A DNA stretch of 64,000 bases from Leptodactylus fallax (Eukaryota; Chordata; Amphibia; Anura; Leptodactylidae). The notes below the pieces were generated by a model. That model ran no database searches. It had not been told where the DNA came from and saw only the letters and a list, made by a program, of their open reading frames with translations. The position numbers were made by a program, and so were the translations under genes. The DNA is taken from assembly GCA_947044405.1 (NCBI GenBank), contig CAMRHE010000462.1:124001-188000 (forward strand), given 5' to 3'. Every line of letters begins with the position of its first letter. Position 1 is the stretch's first letter. Below are positions 33,130 through 44,356 of the stretch, piece after piece.

Positions 33130-36100
33130 TTTTGGCATGATTTTTTTTTAAATTGTGACTAAAATCACTAAATGATTGCAACATGGGAATATACCCACAA
33201 GCAGCCGTAACCTGTAACACCTAAGCTCCGCCCCCCATCACAACCCCTTGCAGATATCCGCCATATTATTAGGGCAGATGTCTGCTTTTTAAATATGGCA
33301 CATGCTCAGAAGCAGAGCAGAAGACTTTACTGCTAGGTTTCCACTGTTTTACACAGCAGTGACCCAGCACTAATGCCAGCAATCAGAGTCCTCCAGTCAT
33401 TTGAAGTTTACAAGGGTTTTCCCATGAAATGATTCAGTGGGGGTCCAACTTTTGTCCCCCATTCTGAATGTAGCGATGATCAGGAAGTGCACGCACCGCT
33501 CCATTCAGTTCAATGGAAGCATCAGAGAGTACCGTAGGGCAATTTACCTCAAGTACCCTGTTCCATTTGGGTTTTGCTTTCAAGTCTGTCACAAGAACCC
33601 AGGATATCAACTTAGCCCTACAGATAGACACCTGAATCAAACAATGTTTCCCCTTGTGAATCGTTGCTTCCATTGCCGAGATATTGCCTTTTTTTTTTTT
33701 TTTTATCAATATACAGATAAGTTCTAGAGCAATGAGGGTGTTGCCATTGCTCCAAAGAGGTAAACAGTAATGCCCTCAATGCTTGAAAGTGCTCATTTGT
33801 ATATTTAACACAAATATATTGTATATTTATGTATAACAGAGGCACCGATTCACAACACTGTTTCATTCAGGTGACGCTAACCTATCTATCTGCAGGGATG
33901 CGTTGATATGGGTTCTCGTGACTGGTTCCCTTAAGGCCCCAGACAAAGCTGAAATGACAAGTTAGACTTTCTTCGTGAGAGTTGTGGTTTGTTATCCGTG
34001 ATTTTACTTATATATAGCCATTTGTGACAAGTGAGGGTGATCAACAATATGGTGATACCTACTGTATCTATTCCATAGTCAGGGACTGATCTTTGCCCTG
34101 AGCTTTGCCCTTGGAGACTGATCACTGTAATAGATCTCTACGCACAATGTGGGTAAATACAGAAAGATCATAGACACCACTTACTTTTATTGGTGTTGAA
34201 TTGTTTTGTGGATTGTGAGGTGATATAATCCCGTATTGGTTGAGCTTCTTATACCATATTGACTCTTTTATACATACTAAGTATAAGATTTGTATGAATC
34301 ATTTTTACCACACTTTTACTTTCTGCAGCATGTGGTTTTATTCAATGAATGTGCAATCTGCTTGCCTTTGACAGGCGCCATACTATTACCATTACATAGT
34401 GGAACATAATGGTGTCACAGGATGATTGGTAGCACTGACAGGAAACAACTGGGTGCTGGAAATACGGTGTGATCAGCTTTTCACATGCAGCGTCACAATT
34501 CACTGTCTTTCACAGCGAGTGAAGTGCTTTATATGAATGATATGTTTACATGGGCGCTCTAAATCCAGCATTGTAAAGTGAAAACCACAAGCCAGTATTG
34601 ATCGTCTCAGATAAGCTGTAATGAGATTAGCCGAAATGTTCTGCAATTTCTTATTCAATTATGCCTTGTTTGTTTTTTTTTTTAATATCCAGCTACTCCA
34701 AAATACCATTAGTGTGAATTAGGGAACAGCTTTGTTTTGTGTCCCTCTGCAATGTCCCTGCACTAAAGGCAACTCACACTGCACCACCATGCATTTCTGT
34801 CTCACCGTATATATTCTGTTACCTGCAGCTACCGTCTGTGCCGTTCACATACCCTTGTTTCTGATGTAAGCAGACATCCAGGATATATACATAAAGCATG
34901 ATTCCTGTGCTTATAGTCGTACTGGCGTATTGGGCACTGCAGTAAACAGCTGGCCTGTCATTAAGACACATGCTTTTATCAGAGCTTGGCATGGTTAGAT
35001 AAAACGTACTTACATAACTGCTAGTCTGGGTATCTGATGCATCTGACTGATCTGCTAGGCAAAGTAGGAAGAGAAAAAAGCAACGTGCCAACTGATAAGT
35101 AATAGAAATGTGTCATGAATCTGGTGTGTCGTGGCTTTTGATAACAGAATAAATGAAGCTTACTCCTTCCTCTGCTAGCTTGCCATAGCACTGGTTGTGG
35201 GAGAACTGGTGGACTATCATCAATATGCATCACAAGACCTTCTACTGGTGGCACACTGGTTTTCACAGGAGACTGGTCAGCCATGTACTGCGGCGCCTGT
35301 GCTGTGCTTCAGTCTGAGGCAGTAAACAATATTCAATTGGGAATCGGAAGGTTGTCCTCTTGAATAAATACAATGTATACTTATTTTTTGTACTGCTATT
35401 TTAGGAGGCTGATTTTTATTAAAATGTAAAATCGTTTTTAATACTTCCGTGCAGAGATATAATCACTTGAAGACACAGGGCTAAAGCTTGAGGCTGCAAT
35501 ACTGAGAGTCTGTGATAACGCAGCTCTTCTGAGTTCTGTGCTGGGCGATTAGTAATCACCATTGATTGAACATTTTATTGCCATTTATGGGGAACTGTCA
35601 GATCATTTCCAGACCCCCAACCAGCAAAAGTAGATAGTACATCCAGTGTTGCACTTTAAAATCATGTCCCAAAGTTAGATTTCTGATGGCAAAAACCGAA
35701 GTTATAAGCTTATAAAAAATCATCTATGCAAATATTAACTGACCTAGTTACGGTGAGTGGCACCTCAGCTTCCTAGTTATGGTCCCCGACGGTTATTTCT
35801 GCGTTATATCGTGTCTACAAGGTGTGATGGATAAGTTTTCTATATCAGCCGTGTCCCTTCCTCTCTCCAAAAGTGCTCCTGAAATCCAGTGCACTTCAGG
35901 CCATCCCTGCCCAGCTTCTTCCCTTCTATTGTACATGCGCCCCCTCAGGCACTGGCAACTGAGAGGAATTTTTGAGTAGTGAGTGGAGACACAGGTATAA
36001 CAATTGTATAACTTTTAATGATACAAAAAATAACATCTCTCAATATTTGTCTGAAACTGGACAACCCTGTCAATCACTGTTTTGGACCCACTTCACAGCT

Positions 36101-36500
36101 CAACCGTTGCTGATCACATGCCCAGGTTGCTAAACCTGAATTTTGCCTTCTGCCTTCGATGCGGGCCAGCACCTGTCACTGGTCTTCGATATCAGATTGG
36201 AGGGTGTCTAACACACAGCATCCCACTAATCAGTGGTTCTCTAGAGCTGATATAAAGAGAATGGAGCAGGAAGCAGACAGCACTGTTCTCTGCGTAGTGG
36301 CCAGACCAGGCACTGCAGATGAGCCCTTTGAATGAGAACTAAGCTTCAGTGACTTGGTTCAGCCGCTAGACAGAGAACAGAGTTGACTGCTTCCTGCTCC
36401 ATTCTCTGTGTATCAGTTGCTGAAACCAGCTGATTGGTGGGGGTGCTAGATGTTTGACACCAACCGATCAGAATATTACTGTTTAAGTAAATAAATTTTG
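33130..36500. other. Intronic DNA, mostly unannotated
   Basis: A fragment at 33411-33545 has TTCAGTGGGGGTCCAACTTT and GCTCCATTCAGTTCAATGGA, words typical of the 'GGGGTT' repeats. The rest shows no element boundaries. A GCCGAAATGTTC string near 34632 was considered and rejected as a hammerhead. Confidence 0.4.
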
Positions 36501-36504
36501 TAGA

Positions 36505-36815
36505 GGTGTAAAGATTTTCTTTAACCATCTTAGTGGTCATAATCTTTTGTCTTGGTCAATTGCCAATGGATGCGACCATAAATGCAGGAAATTTCTATGG
36601 TATAGCACTTGTCAGAAACCCAGCCATGATTTCCTTATTGTGGGCAGGTTATCAGACAGGGATACGACATGTACGAGAAGATAACCTGGATACAATAAGG
36701 AAATCATGGCTGGGTTTCTGATAAACTTCAGACCATAGAAAGTTCCTGCTTTCGTGGACTTATCCATTGGCAACGGATTAAGAAAATAGACTATCAACAC
36801 TAAGATGATTAGAGA
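36505..36815. mobile_element. Foldback element, AAGATTTTCT / AGAAAATCTT ends (copy 1)
   Basis: AAAGATTTTCTTTAACCATC at the left is inverted at the right (GATGATTAGAGAAAATCTTT). Inner arms pair over >100 bp (GTCAGAAACCCAGCCATGAT, then TTCCTTATTG, opposite CAATAAGGAA, then ATCATGGCTGGGTTTCTGAT). The same element is at 58030-58495. Open frames on both strands are mirror products. Confidence 0.8.
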
Positions 36816-36916
36816 AAATCTTTAAAACTCTGCAAAATTGTTAATTATTTATATTTACAAAAATGTTTAACTATTAATTGTCTACAGATATAAATATGTC
36901 CATTGGAAAACCCCTT

Positions 36917-37195
36917 TAACCCCTTCCCGCTGGTAACATTTTTCGATTTTCGTTTTTGACTCCTCACCTTCCAAACCCCATAACTTTTTTATTTTTACGT
37001 TCTCAGAGCCATATGACTAGTCTCAATAGCTATAATTCTATGACAAGCCTGGGAGCCTTCCTAAGGCTCCCAGATGTCAGAAGAACAGGTCGGCTCCCGT
37101 GATCCTGCCCTGCAATGCCCATGATCAGAGTAAACTATCTCATTTGCTATGGCGGCCTCGCTGCAGGAGAGTGGCCGCCATCTTTAAAGGGTTAA
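36917..37195. mobile_element. Repeat with TTAACCCCTTCCCG and AAAGGGTTAA ends
   Basis: TTTAACCCCTTCCCGCTGGT starts it and TCTTTAAAGGGTTAAGC ends it. The interior has CCATAACTTTTTTATTTTTAC, which I associate with a common frog repeat. Non-coding. Confidence 0.55.
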
Positions 37196-38300
37196 GCTAA
37201 ATTAATCTGTAATTGATATGAAGCATGGCTGGTTTGAGCCCCCTCTGAACTTGAACAGTCCATGGCAACCTACTAGAATATGTCTCACATCATGCACCCT
37301 CACACTCCTATGCCACCATGCTTAATGCATTGGTGGCCCTAACAGACTAAGGTGCATGGCGGGGATTGTGAGAAACATCTTTTACTGTTGAGACCCCAGT
37401 ATAGGTTATCTTTATGTCAGATATTTTGTTGTACAATGCTCTTTTACTGTTATCTCTCCAATACGTATTAAGCTACTGCTGCAGATCATGACGTGACAGC
37501 AGACAATAAAGCATTCACTTGTGATGCTTCCATTATGCATAAATGGGTTACCTGCTTGTCACTGAAGCCATACAAGTATAATACACTATAAACCTGGGAA
37601 AGGTTACTGAGTGAAAGTGGCGAGTCAGTGGGCAGGGTGGGTAGTGCTCGGAGGCAGAGCTTTTATCTCAAGTCATGGTGACTAAGTGCTTGTGATGTGC
37701 TCAGGCAGACAGTTTGCCTACAGCACAACTCATCAGCCATGTGTGAGGCCAGGGACTGACATGTCCTACTTAACACGCTGTTAGACAGCCATTGTAAGAT
37801 AAATGTTAGCACTATGCCACGAGACAGTATTGTGATTTCCAATATTGCATACTTCTCAGCATTTCAGATGTGCAGGTCTGCCTAGAGCATGACATGGCGA
37901 CTTGTAGATCACCAGCTGTTGCCGTTCTTCGGCCGTCTACTGGAGGTGGCTACAGTTGATTGTAATGTGTAACAGGCAGAAACTACCTGGCGGCCAGTGG
38001 AGATGATCAAAGAATGAGGCTAAGATGCAATGTAGTAGGTAAATTAGCTGCTGAGATGGACAGTTCTAGCCTGAAATAGCCCTCAAATTCTTTCTTTTTC
38101 TGGGAAAGCAATGCGACGGTCAGCAGTGCCCCTGAGTTATTACATAGCATTCTCATATCATCCAGTGGGAATGGGACTGAGCTTTCAGTACCTTTCAAAA
38201 CCACTACAACGTAAAGAGCTTTGACTCCTGGAAAGAGCTGAACAGTGGGGGTCTTGGGAGTCTGACCCCCAATGATATATACTGATGTAAGGAGGTTAAA
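37196..38300. other. Intronic DNA, nothing recognised
   Basis: Only a small inverted motif near 38230-38270 (GTGGGGGTC / GACCCCCA). No domain-bearing frame. Confidence 0.4.
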
Positions 38301-38306
38301 ATGAAA

Positions 38307-38307
38307 A

Positions 38308-38349
<42 letters not shown>
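38307..38349. repeat. (TA)n microsatellite at the target of a Tc1 insertion
   Basis: About 20 TA units run directly into the ACACACAC start of the Tc1-like element. Tc1 transposases insert at TA, so the repeat may have served as target. Confidence 0.9.
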
Positions 38350-38361
<12 letters not shown>

Positions 38362-39105
38362 TGTGGACAAAATTGTTGATACCCCTCGCTTAATGAAAGA
38401 AAAACCCACAATGGTCACAGAAATAACTTGAATCTGACAAAAGTAATAATATATAAAAATTAAAAAAAAAACTTATGAAACAGGCCTGGACAGAAATGAT
38501 GGTACCCCTGAAAATAATTTGACCAAAGGGACATGTTAAATCAAGGTGTGTCCACTAATTAGCATCACATGTGTCTACAATCTTATAATCAGTCAGTGGG
38601 CCTGTATATAGGGCTACAGATACTCGCTGTACTGTTTGGTGACATGGTGAGTACCACACTCAACATGGACCAGAGGAAGCGAAGGAAAGAGTTGTCTCAG
38701 GAGCTTAGAAAGAAAATTATAGACAAGCATGTTAAAGGTAAAGGTTATAAGACCATCTCCAAGCAGCTTGATGTTCCTGTGACTACAGTTGCACATATTA
38801 TTCAGAAATGTAAGATCCATGGGACTGTAGCCAACCTCCCTGGATGTGGCTGCAGGAGGAAAATTGATGACAAATCAAAGAGAAGGATAATACGAATGGT
38901 AACAAAAGAGCCCAGAAAAACTTCTAAAGAGATTAAAGATGAACTTCAAGCTCAAGGAACATCAGTGTCAGATCGCACCATCCGTCATTGTTTGAGCCAA
39001 AGTGGACTTCATGGGAGACGACCAAATTGAAGTTATTTCTGTGACCATTGTGGGTTTTTCTTACATTAAAGGAGGGGTACCAACAATTTCGTCCACGTGT
39101 GTATG
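38349..39105 (+). mobile_element. Tc1-like deletion derivative keeping only the DNA-binding half
   Basis: Terminal inverted repeats of ~85 bp are present: ATGTGGACAAAATTGTTGAT, then ACCCCTC and AAGAAAAACCCACAATGGTC on the left, inverted on the right. An inner copy of the transposase-binding repeat (CTGGACAGAAATGATGGTAC, then CCCTG, 38485-38510) gives an IR/DR arrangement on the left. The right inner copy is missing. An internal deletion joins the coding region at about 39022 directly to the inner edge of the right repeat, removing the catalytic part. Confidence 0.85.
38644..39030 (+). CDS. Tc1-like transposase N-terminal DNA-binding domain only (128 aa, truncated)
   Basis: In Tc1 transposases the N-terminal half has two helix-turn-helix units that bind the inverted repeats, and the C-terminal half carries the DDE catalytic triad. 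This frame starts at the ATG at 38644; a second Met follows at 38665 (MDQRKRRKELSQELRKKI). Residues about 15-60 form the first HTH (KTISKQLDVPVTTVAHIIQK). LPGCGCRRKI replaces the usual Gly-Arg-Pro-Arg hook. Residues about 75-125 form the second HTH (SDRTIRHCLSQSGLHGRR). The stop TGA (39028-39030) comes from the terminal repeat after the deletion junction. No frameshift or premature stop occurs in the kept half. It cannot cut DNA. It could in principle bind Tc1 ends; whether it is expressed is unknown. The frame is also open upstream to 38569. Confidence 0.75.
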   Translation: MVSTTLNMDQRKRRKELSQELRKKIIDKHVKGKGYKTISKQLDVPVTTVAHIIQKCKIHGTVANLPGCGCRRKIDDKSKRRIIRMVTKEPRKTSKEIKDELQAQGTSVSDRTIRHCLSQSGLHGRRPN

Positions 39106-40480
39106 TATATTTATATAAAGCATACTCAATTGCCCTACAGTCTGTTGTCTCAGCCGCAGCTCCTCGGTCCTCTCACCATTCTTTAGCTCAGGTACTCCAT
39201 CAGTCACACGTTTCTCTCCCCCTAGGTGGCCCTGTAACCAATTACTGGTGTCAGCTGTCAGGTGCTCAGTTCTGTCATTCCACTTCTTCTGCCCCAGTGA
39301 CATCCCCGTCCACCTACATGTGATGGATAAGGTTAGTGACTGGCTGCAGCGGTCACATGGAGGACAGGACATCTCATTAGTAGAGCACCAGGGAGTTAAT
39401 GCTGCTGAACCTGGCAATTTCAGAGGGAGCAGCTGACCATCTAAGATGTGTATTCCAACTTTTCCCTGATGGCAGATGTTGGGGAAAAGAAAGATTGGCA
39501 GCTGGATGCCAAGATGCCATATCCTTTTGTTGTTGAGGGAGATAAGCTGCCACCAGATGTGTGTGGCAGAAGCTTACTCCTAGTTGCCCATTCAGTATTT
39601 GCTCAGCATGCATGTGTATGGGAAATACGCAGTGATAACTGTGGGCCAAATTTGTATAAGGCCAGCTAAAAGCCATATGTGGGGTAGACTGGGGACTCTC
39701 TGACACTTTGTCTCCCAAGTGGAGCCTGACATACTACCCTGTACCTGAGAGAAGAGGACATCACCAGAATGTATATTACAGGTAAGTATCTGATGTTAGA
39801 GGACATGCTGTTGAATTAGGCTTAGACATAATATTGCTTTGTCTAGAGAACTGCACATAGTGACAATACTGCCTGCTGTTCTTCTAGTCTGTCCTGCACA
39901 TAATAATTGTGGGTATTATGTGGCCATTGCTTTATTATGGCTTGAAAGCAGGAGTCAGCGTATACACTGAATGCAAATGTGGACCAGCAGCATTTCTGAC
40001 ATGTTTCTTTGCTTAGAAAAACAATGGCATAGCCCTCCCAAGGGCTGACATTTGGGTTCAGGCTTTAAAAGAGCTCAATCATTGCACATGGCAGGCACAT
40101 AATAATTCCTTACAGTACTTAAGAGCCACTTTCACCATGCTTTTTCCTGTGAAATACGAGTGTACAGGTCCTCTAGACAATGCCTAGTTGTGTTTTTTTA
40201 TTCTATAAATAGCTGTGCCCCAAAATCTGCTCCATCATTCATCGTAAGGCATGTTGGCTTTAAGATAGTCACTATTTCTTAAGCTGGCAAGGTCAACCAT
40301 TCCTGGTTAGCAGGACTGGATGATCTTCTATATGTGAATGTGTATATGATTTTCAGCTATCATTTTTTGTCAGGTGCCAGGGTAAAAGAAAAGTGCTGGT
40401 AAAATCCAAGTCATTTATAAAACTGTGCACAACATCTACTGTACATCAACATTAACTGTACATCCACAACCAGCCTGTGA
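39106..40480. other. Intronic DNA, nothing recognised
   Basis: Frames on both strands at 39061-39718 have no recognisable domain. No inverted or tandem repeat boundaries seen. Confidence 0.4.
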
Positions 40481-40487
40481 CTAAGGC

Positions 40488-40818
40488 CTCATGTTGCAGA
40501 AACGCAGCATTTTTTTTGCTGATGCAGAAAGGCAGAGAATAACTTTTTACACTACCAGAGTTGCTGAAAAACTGTGTTAGTTTTAGTTGTGGAATTGTGA
40601 ACGTTTTTCCCTGCATATTTAATAAGGGGGGAAAAAAACGCAGCAAAATCTCAAAGACAAACACTGCAGAAAAAAACAATTTTTTTCTGTGTTTTTTAAG
40701 CTGTTTGTCTCTACATAGATCTTCGCAAAAGATTCTGTGCATGTTTCAGATTTACAAAACTGTCGTGGTTTGAGGATTTCCAGCCAGATTTTATTCTAAT
40801 TCTGTCACTTATACATAT
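40488..40818. repeat. Diverged MITE, AAGGCCTCATGTTGCAG end
   Basis: TAAGGCCTCATGTTGCAGAA resembles the TAAGGCCCCACA start at 63366-63698 and the end of 1664-1978. GCAGAAACGCAGCATTTTTT and AAAACGCAGCAAAATC lie inside. The right end is near GTGAACACAGCCTA. Confidence 0.45.
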
Positions 40819-41190
40819 GTGAACACAGCCTACAAACTACCTTATTGATAAAAATGCGCCTTGGAGAAATGTCAGAATTGAATGACAATATTCCATTAGT
40901 TGTGACCTTGACTAATGGCTCGGACTAATATGCTGCAACTCTCTGGCGAGACGACAGCTATTGTTGGTTTTACTAGGTTATTTTTGTGAGTGAGCTGATT
41001 GGATATTACAGGGACAGACTAGCTGAATGAAACTAAATGGGCACGCTATAGCCGGCATGTCGTAGCCATTGGAGATGGGCTCGAGTCACAGGCCACACTG
41101 ATAACTAATCTGTTGTAGGATTTTATTTTATATGGATGAAAAAAGACATCTTAAAAGCTAATAGGTAATACAGTGTAATACAGTGATCTG
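40819..41190. other. Intronic DNA, nothing recognised
   Basis: No repeat structure was seen. It is mixed-composition sequence without domain-bearing frames. Confidence 0.35.
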
Positions 41191-41260
41191 CCTGAATCAA
41201 ATCGTAAATGTGTGAACATAACCCTAAGGCTATGTTCACACATTTACGATTTGCTTCAGG
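41191..41260. repeat. 30-bp inverted repeat, 29/30 paired, 10-nt loop
   Basis: The left arm 41191-41220 (CCTGAATCAAATCGTAAATG, then TGTGAACATA) and right arm 41231-41260 (TATGTTCACACATTTACGAT, then TTGCTTCAGG) differ at one position. The right arm is the start of the MITE at 41228-41461, so the left arm looks like the end of a second, head-to-head copy. Confidence 0.85.
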
Positions 41261-41461
41261 CAAATCTGATGTTGATTTTTGAAAGAATCTGAAACAGAAA
41301 TCTGAGGCTGCAATTTTGTCAGTTGATAGATTAACCCAAATCTCAACCAGTTCCACCCAAATAATGAATATCCTATAGGGTATAAAATACCCCATTCATT
41401 TGTGTTAGCTGCAGAATTCACCCCTAAATCTTGGCAGAATCCTGACTGTGTGAACATGTTC
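41228..41461. mobile_element. MITE, GGCTATGTTCACAC ends, TAA/TTA flanks
   Basis: GGCTATGTTCACACATTTAC at the left and GACTGTGTGAACATGTTC at the right are inverted. TAA lies at 41225-41227 and TTA at 41462-41464. Same general type as the other GTTCACAC elements in the window. Confidence 0.65.
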
Positions 41462-41464
41462 TTA

Positions 41465-42765
41465 CATACCTTACTCAGTCCCCTAATCTTCAGTATGTAT
41501 CACGACTTTAGATGGATGTGTTCTGTATGAAAAATTATTGACTGTTGTTTCACTGCTTCTATAGTAGAAATTGATCCTGCCATTCAGGTACATAAGTATT
41601 AGATCCTCTTTGCTCGGGTATTCTGGCTGAGCATTGAAATCCTTTGTGCAGTGACGTATATAGCGATCCTAGAAGAACAGCAGATGCTACTACACGAACT
41701 CTACATGTTGTACTGCACATAGGCCATTTTGACATTATATATAGCTCAGATTTCATTAGTACATACATTATTCATTCCCCGATTGACAATTCTATAGTAA
41801 TACAGAATTGGTCACTGATGATGATCACTGAACCATAAAAGATGTAGTATAGTAGCAATAGCAAAATGTGTATGATGGGGAGACTATTTAGGTGGCGGAC
41901 ACAATATGTCAGTATGGTGTTAGCACACATCCACTTTGGGGAAGCTTTGATAAAAAGTATCACTGCAAGAAATCTTTAGAGCCTTCGTAATGCACATTTA
42001 TGTCCAGCGGATGAAAACACAGAAAAGTGTAGAATTAAAGGATTACATATAATACATAAGAAAGTCAACTGGCGTTTCCACAGATGCTCAAAGAAACTCA
42101 CATTAGTTTCTAAACATGGATGTGAACTGGTACACTACACAATTTACATTTTACATAGTGATTGCTACCATTTGCAAATCCATTAAGCTCATCTTTAATA
42201 CTAAAAAAGGAAAAAGTTATATCCGATGTCTGGCTAATAAATATTTAGGGATCTCATGAGTTGATGCTCCCAGCTTGAAGTTATACGTAAATACTATGTA
42301 AATGCTGGGGTGCAGAAAACAAGCAAACATATACTTTGTTGTAAAATATACTGTCGCGACCGCGTCATTTTTAATCCCTTTGTCTGTGCACTGAAATCAT
42401 AGTAATCTGCAGCAGATTTCGTCCCTCTGACATCTTACCCCCTGTAGTTGTATTGTAAGATAATGGGCCCACTGTGAGTTCTTCGATTGAACTAGAAGAA
42501 GCTGTTTACGTCTTTACTAAAATTTTCTGCGGTTAACATTTTAGTCTGTATTTAAGGAGGTTTTGTAATCCTGCTTAACACTCTGTGCTGTACAAACATA
42601 AAGGGGATGTTATATTAACATATGGTTAATGGATGTGGCCTCAATGCTGGACATTTCTATATTGTCCATTTAGTCCTGATGTATTCTGCAGCACTGTATA
42701 TAGTACTTGCATGTACTCTCATCTCTCCTTGTCCATGTGTGTACAGTGAAATGTGTGATTATGAT
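41465..42765. other. Intronic DNA, nothing recognised
   Basis: AT-rich. Small frames without domains. Confidence 0.4.
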
Positions 42766-42769
42766 GGTC

Positions 42770-42890
42770 TTAAAGGGGTTATCCAAGATTAAAAATGAAT
42801 GACCTCTCCTTTATTTCCGATCAGCTGTTCTCTGCACAGTGTATGGAGATGGAAGTAGACAGCTCCATACACTGTGCTTGTAAAATCCCT
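42770..42890. repeat. 'AAAGGGGTTATCCAAGATTAA' repeat fragment
   Basis: TTAAAGGGGTTATCCAAGAT, then GATCAGCTGTTCTCTGCACA. One end only. Confidence 0.4.
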
Positions 42891-42913
42891 GTTATCCCAA
42901 GGAATATCTAGAG

Positions 42914-43587
42914 TAGGGGTCAGCAACCTTTTTAGTCTGGGGTGCCGATTTGGAAAAAAAAAAGTCAAAAGATGAAGTACTCAGTGTGCCGTGTAATAAT
43001 TGTAAGGGTGTCGCCCTCCTACATTGGTGATTACCAACAGGGGGCCTCAACTCTCTAGAAGTATTTAGAAGGATGACCCCATGCCTTTATGCAATGTTAT
43101 CTGCGTTCTTAGGATGTTTTTTGACTTTTGGTAAAAATTATTTTGTAGGGGTGCTCCAAGGAATTTTTTTTTTTCCAGGGAGACCCTGAGTCTGAAAATG
43201 TTGGGAAGCACTGTCCTACATGAAAGTCATAACGCAAACCATAACTGCAACCAGTTAGTCGATTGAACTTACATTTCAATGTGATCCTTTAGCAAAATGA
43301 TTGCTATTTTATAAATTTTTACAGTCTTATTGAAATGAATGAAGGCAAATTTAGCTGCCATATTATACTTTGCACAGGTAATTGCTGACCTTTGACTAGG
43401 CTACTGGCCTGGACACTTAGACATTGTGCCTCATGTTCCCACCACCTCCCAGTGCTTCATCCCGTCCGACTGCATTTACATGGACTATTATAGAGAGATT
43501 GCCACCTGGAGCAGAGAGAGTCCTGTGCCAGGTAGATATGCCTTGGGTGCCGACTCCGGCACCAGTGTCGGGGGTTGCTGACCCCTG
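42914..43587. mobile_element. Non-autonomous hAT with perfect 8-bp duplication, hosting a second hAT
   Basis: It starts TAGGGGTCAGCAACC and ends GGTTGCTGACCCCTG, inverted with one mismatch at the first base. An exact 8-bp direct repeat ATCTAGAG lies at 42906-42913 and 43588-43595. CGCGC-free interior, no transposase. GGTGCCGATTTGG near the left and GGTGCCGACTCCGG near the right recur in the same orientation. It contains the element at 43025-43213. Confidence 0.87.
43025..43213. mobile_element. 189-bp hAT-type element nested in the hAT above
   Basis: TGGTGATTACCAAC at the left and GTTGGGAAGCACTG at the right (inverted: CAGTGCTTCCCAAC) agree at 10 of 14 positions. A perfect 8-bp direct repeat TCCTACAT lies at 43017-43024 and 43214-43221. 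The right end, with CAGACTCAGGG in inverted form, is kin to the start of the hAT at 6616-7375. Confidence 0.8.
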
Positions 43588-43595
43588 ATCTAGAG

Positions 43596-44350
43596 CAAAG
43601 TGTAAACACCTTGTCAAACAGTAGCAGAGATTTCAACTCTATATTAGAGAAATATGAGTTACAGTACATGTGAAAGCACCCGAAAACTGTTGTCTAGGTA
43701 CATATGTAACAAAAATGAGTATGATCACAAATGAAAGGTTAACATTAACTTGTAAGACCTAGTTCTGCCAGAACTTTAGAAGAAGATTTTACAAGTCAGA
43801 TTATTCATAGTCCTATTTACTAGTCACATGATCCAGGCAACCATAGGAACAAGTCTGTGATTAGTCAGAGTCATTTTGCATCAGAAAATCTTCTGACACC
43901 TTATTAATGGAAAAAGCAGGCGTAAGGCCTGGAGAGCGGTGTAGGTGATATAACTTTCTTATATCTTCACACTTACCAGCTTAGAAACGGAAGGTGTAAA
44001 TGAAAGTTTAATAGAATTTGTAGTTTTAAACTAAACTGATTCATCAGAGTTCTCAAGAATTGCAGTGTAATTCTTCTATAAAACAGCATAATTTTTCTCT
44101 TTATACATGTGGTATATATTCATGATATTGTGGTTTATTGGGTATAGACACATTTGCATACATCTGACACGGACCACACTTTTGCCAATTTAAGTCTATG
44201 AAATGCAGTGTGAACTAATCCTAAATGGTGGCCTTATGGGTTATTACTCGGCTTCCTAGAAACAGGTATAATTTTTTATAATCTTGATAAAAGTATGTAC
44301 AGTAGCTCAGGCATAAGTGATATTTAGAATTTTAGGGAGAAATTCTCTAT
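43596..44350. other. Intronic DNA, nothing recognised
   Basis: No repeat boundaries or gene signal seen. Confidence 0.4.
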
Positions 44351-44356
44351 AAAGTG

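Noticed and set aside
32273..33220. Long reading frames (278-292 codons) on both strands
   Set aside because: They are the translation of a 21-bp tandem array in frames kept open by its period; no domain, splice sites or promoter.
34612..34648. Hammerhead-like string CTGTAATGAG...GCCGAAATGTTC
   Set aside because: The first core segment does not fit CUGANGA and no stem II of normal length forms.
38569..38643. Upstream extension of the Tc1 DNA-binding frame
   Set aside because: The first 25 codons precede the usual start and show no similarity to Tc1 transposases; ATG 38644 or 38665 fits better.
44035..44062. CTGATGA on the minus strand near 44045
   Set aside because: No stem II and no GAAA follow at the needed distance.
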